Below are positions 62,599 through 64,000 of a stretch of DNA of 64,000 nucleotides, in pieces. Source of the DNA: Gulosibacter molinativorax (GTDB lineage: Bacteria > Actinomycetota > Actinomycetes > Actinomycetales > Microbacteriaceae); the NCBI RefSeq assembly GCF_003010915.2, contig NZ_CP028426.1:3224001-3288000 (forward strand), written 5' to 3'. Numbering within the stretch: position 1 is the first letter of the stretch; every line of letters starts with the position of its first letter. The notes under the pieces are model-generated. The model saw only the letters and a program-made list of their open reading frames with translations. It searched no databases and had not been told where the DNA came from. The position numbers and the translations under genes are program-made.

Positions 62599-64000
62599 GC
62601 ACCACAACGATCACCAGCAGCGAGGGCAACACCATGACGGAGGACTCTACGCCCGTCGCCGATCTCAAAATCCTCTACGGCAGCGAGACCGGCAACGCGG
62701 AATACCTTGCCTATCAAATCAACGAGTTCGCAGGCGAGCAGGGGCTCACGAGCGAACTCCAGAGCCTTGAAGACTGGCTGCACGACGAAGATCACCGCAT
62801 CAGCCGCTTACTGATCGTCACGTCCACGCATGACAACGGTCACATGCCGACGAACGCCGAGGACTTTTGGGGCTGGCTCGGGCAACTCCCGGCTGGCGCC
62901 TTCGAGGGCCTGCCCTATGCGGTGCTGTCGATCGGCGACTCGATGTACGAGGACTTCTGCAAGGCGGGCCACGATATCGACGGTCGACTTGCCGAACTGG
63001 GTGCCGTACGCGTCACCGATTCGGCCGACTGCGATATCGACTTCGACCTCACCGCCGCCGACTGGTATCCGGCAGCACTCGAAACGCTTCGCGAGACGGC
63101 GGCCTGGACGGGCACGATCGACGATTCTGGAGCTGATTCGGCTGAGCAGATCGCCGAGGACCGGCCTCAGGATGCGATGGTCACCGCCCGTGTGGTCGCG
63201 GCTCGTCGCCTCTCGGGCGAGGGTTCCGCCAAGCACGTCACCCACTACGAACTCGAATTTGAGGATGACGCGTTCCAGTACGAACCCGGCGACTCGATCG
63301 CGGTGTTCCCGCGGAACTGTGATGCGCTGGTCGACGAATGGATGCAGTTATTCAACGTCGCAGAAACCGACACCGTCACGGTCGGTGGCGCCGAAATCCT
63401 CGCCCGCCAGGCGTTGCGCGAAGAAGTCGAACTCAGCCTGCCGCATCCTGGCCTGCTGATTTCGATCGCTCGGGTGCGGCCTGGCAATGAGCTGGCACAG
63501 GATGCGCTGCGAGTAATCCAGGAAGGCGACCGGGAGACCCTCGACCGCTGGCTTTGGGACAAGGACATTATCGATGTCCTCGCCGAACTCGATTGCTTGA
63601 ACGTCACGCTGCAGGATGTGATCGATGAACTGCGTCCGATCCAACACCGTGCCTACTCGATCGCCTCGAGTCCACTCGTGGACGGGAACCGCGTGCACCT
63701 CACCGTCTCCGGCGTGGAATATGAATCCTTCGAGCGTCACCACCGGGGGACCGCAAGCGCGTTCCTCGAACAGGCCGCCAAAACGGGCGAACCGTTCGCC
63801 GCGAAACGGCTACCAGCACACGAATTCCGGATCCCTGAGGAATCGGCGCCCGTGGTGATGATTGGCCCTGGCGTCGGCGTTGCCCCGTTCCGTTCGTTCC
63901 TCCGCCATCGAGTCGGGAGCGAAGCTTCGGGCAAGAACTGGCTGTTCTTCGGTGACCAGCATCGTGAGTGTGACTACCTCTACGAGGGTGAATTCACTGC
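62595..64000 (+). CDS. Diflavin NADPH reductase (CysJ/P450-reductase type), 3' end outside window
   Basis: At least 468 residues. FMN domain with YGSETGNAEYLAYQI (about residue 29-43) and STHDNGHMP, then a linker and FAD domain RAYSIASSPLVDG and NADP-binding GPGVGVAPFRSFLRHR. The sequence runs off the window. Though CysJ-like, it lacks a sulfite reductase partner here; the cluster B context makes it a candidate electron donor for the P450 or another enzyme. Overlaps ALDH by ATGA. Confidence 0.87.
   Translation, partial: MSTTTITSSEGNTMTEDSTPVADLKILYGSETGNAEYLAYQINEFAGEQGLTSELQSLEDWLHDEDHRISRLLIVTSTHDNGHMPTNAEDFWGWLGQLPAGAFEGLPYAVLSIGDSMYEDFCKAGHDIDGRLAELGAVRVTDSADCDIDFDLTAADWYPAALETLRETAAWTGTIDDSGADSAEQIAEDRPQDAMVTARVVAARRLSGEGSAKHVTHYELEFEDDAFQYEPGDSIAVFPRNCDALVDEWMQLFNVAETDTVTVGGAEILARQALREEVELSLPHPGLLISIARVRPGNELAQDALRVIQEGDRETLDRWLWDKDIIDVLAELDCLNVTLQDVIDELRPIQHRAYSIASSPLVDGNRVHLTVSGVEYESFERHHRGTASAFLEQAAKTGEPFAAKRLPAHEFRIPEESAPVVMIGPGVGVAPFRSFLRHRVGSEASGKNWLFFGDQHRECDYLYEGEFT

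Noticed and set aside
1..64000. tRNA or rRNA genes
   Set aside because: I saw no cloverleaf-like stretch with CCA-type ends or conserved T-loop (GGTTCGAATCC-like) sequence, and no rRNA motif; weak candidates cannot be excluded by eye.
62595..64000. Assignment as assimilatory sulfite reductase alpha subunit
   Set aside because: The motif set fits CysJ but no cysteine-pathway neighbour is seen; the catabolic operon context favours a P450-type electron donor, so I left the name open.

Overview
The window comes from a high-GC Gram-positive bacterium, most likely an actinobacterium of the Microbacteriaceae type. The evidence is an actinobacterial secY-adk / map-infA-rpmJ-rpsM-rpsK-rpoA-rplQ / truA-rplM-rpsI-glmM housekeeping order, frequent GTG and TTG starts, a leaderless-type promoter at map, GC-rich codons, and the very frequent word GGATGC/GCATCC. 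A Gulosibacter-like amine degrader would fit, but the genus is a guess.

Region 1 (1-1080) is the end of secY and complete adk. Region 2 (1081-18760) is an accessory island between adk and map, genes that are usually neighbours in actinobacteria. It holds tandem repeats, a glutarate-type CoA-transferase and glutaryl-CoA dehydrogenase, an APC amine/amino-acid permease, a Cache-domain protein, a GntR/FadR regulator broken by an in-frame TAG, and a flavodoxin and FprA-type reductase. Divergent to these is an operon of cytochrome P450, glutamine-synthetase-like ligase, a substrate-binding-fold protein with no signal peptide, two C26 glutamine amidotransferases and an aldehyde dehydrogenase. A second APC permease ends the island. 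Together they look like a PuuABCD-style gamma-glutamyl amine pathway in which a P450 does the oxidation (cluster A).

Region 3 (18938-33780) returns to the ribosomal/alpha operon. It is interrupted between rplQ and truA by an NAD operon: a Nudix-type regulator, nadA, nadB, nadC and a cysteine desulfurase. nadB carries palindromic REP-like elements translated in frame. The same 71-72 bp tandem repeat occurs next to both interrupted junctions (1655-1920 and 23245-23440, with a decayed copy near 30003).

Region 4 (33800-43800) contains galE, a RES-toxin/Xre-type antitoxin pair whose antitoxin is cut by an in-frame TAG, an alpha/beta hydrolase, the mannitol PTS operon mtlA-mtlF-mtlD, an isochorismatase-family hydrolase with an Lrp/AsnC regulator, an MBL-fold hydrolase and a lone PAS domain.

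Region 5 (44000-51600) has an operon of zinc alcohol dehydrogenase, aldehyde dehydrogenase, class III aminotransferase and HxlR-type regulator. It is divergent from a D-amino-acid dehydrogenase/alanine racemase pair.

Region 6 (51650-64000) has an HtaA-domain protein, a class I amidotransferase and an APC permease. It is followed by cluster B, a long, tightly overlapping operon of glutamine-synthetase-like ligase, SDR, C26 amidotransferase, cytochrome P450, a small Fe-S ferredoxin, a ferredoxin reductase, an aldehyde dehydrogenase and a diflavin reductase that runs off the window. Clusters A and B repeat the same ligase + P450 + amidotransferase + ALDH logic with different electron-transfer partners, and are the most interesting content. 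Their substrates cannot be read from the sequence. Cyclic or alkyl amines are the best guess.
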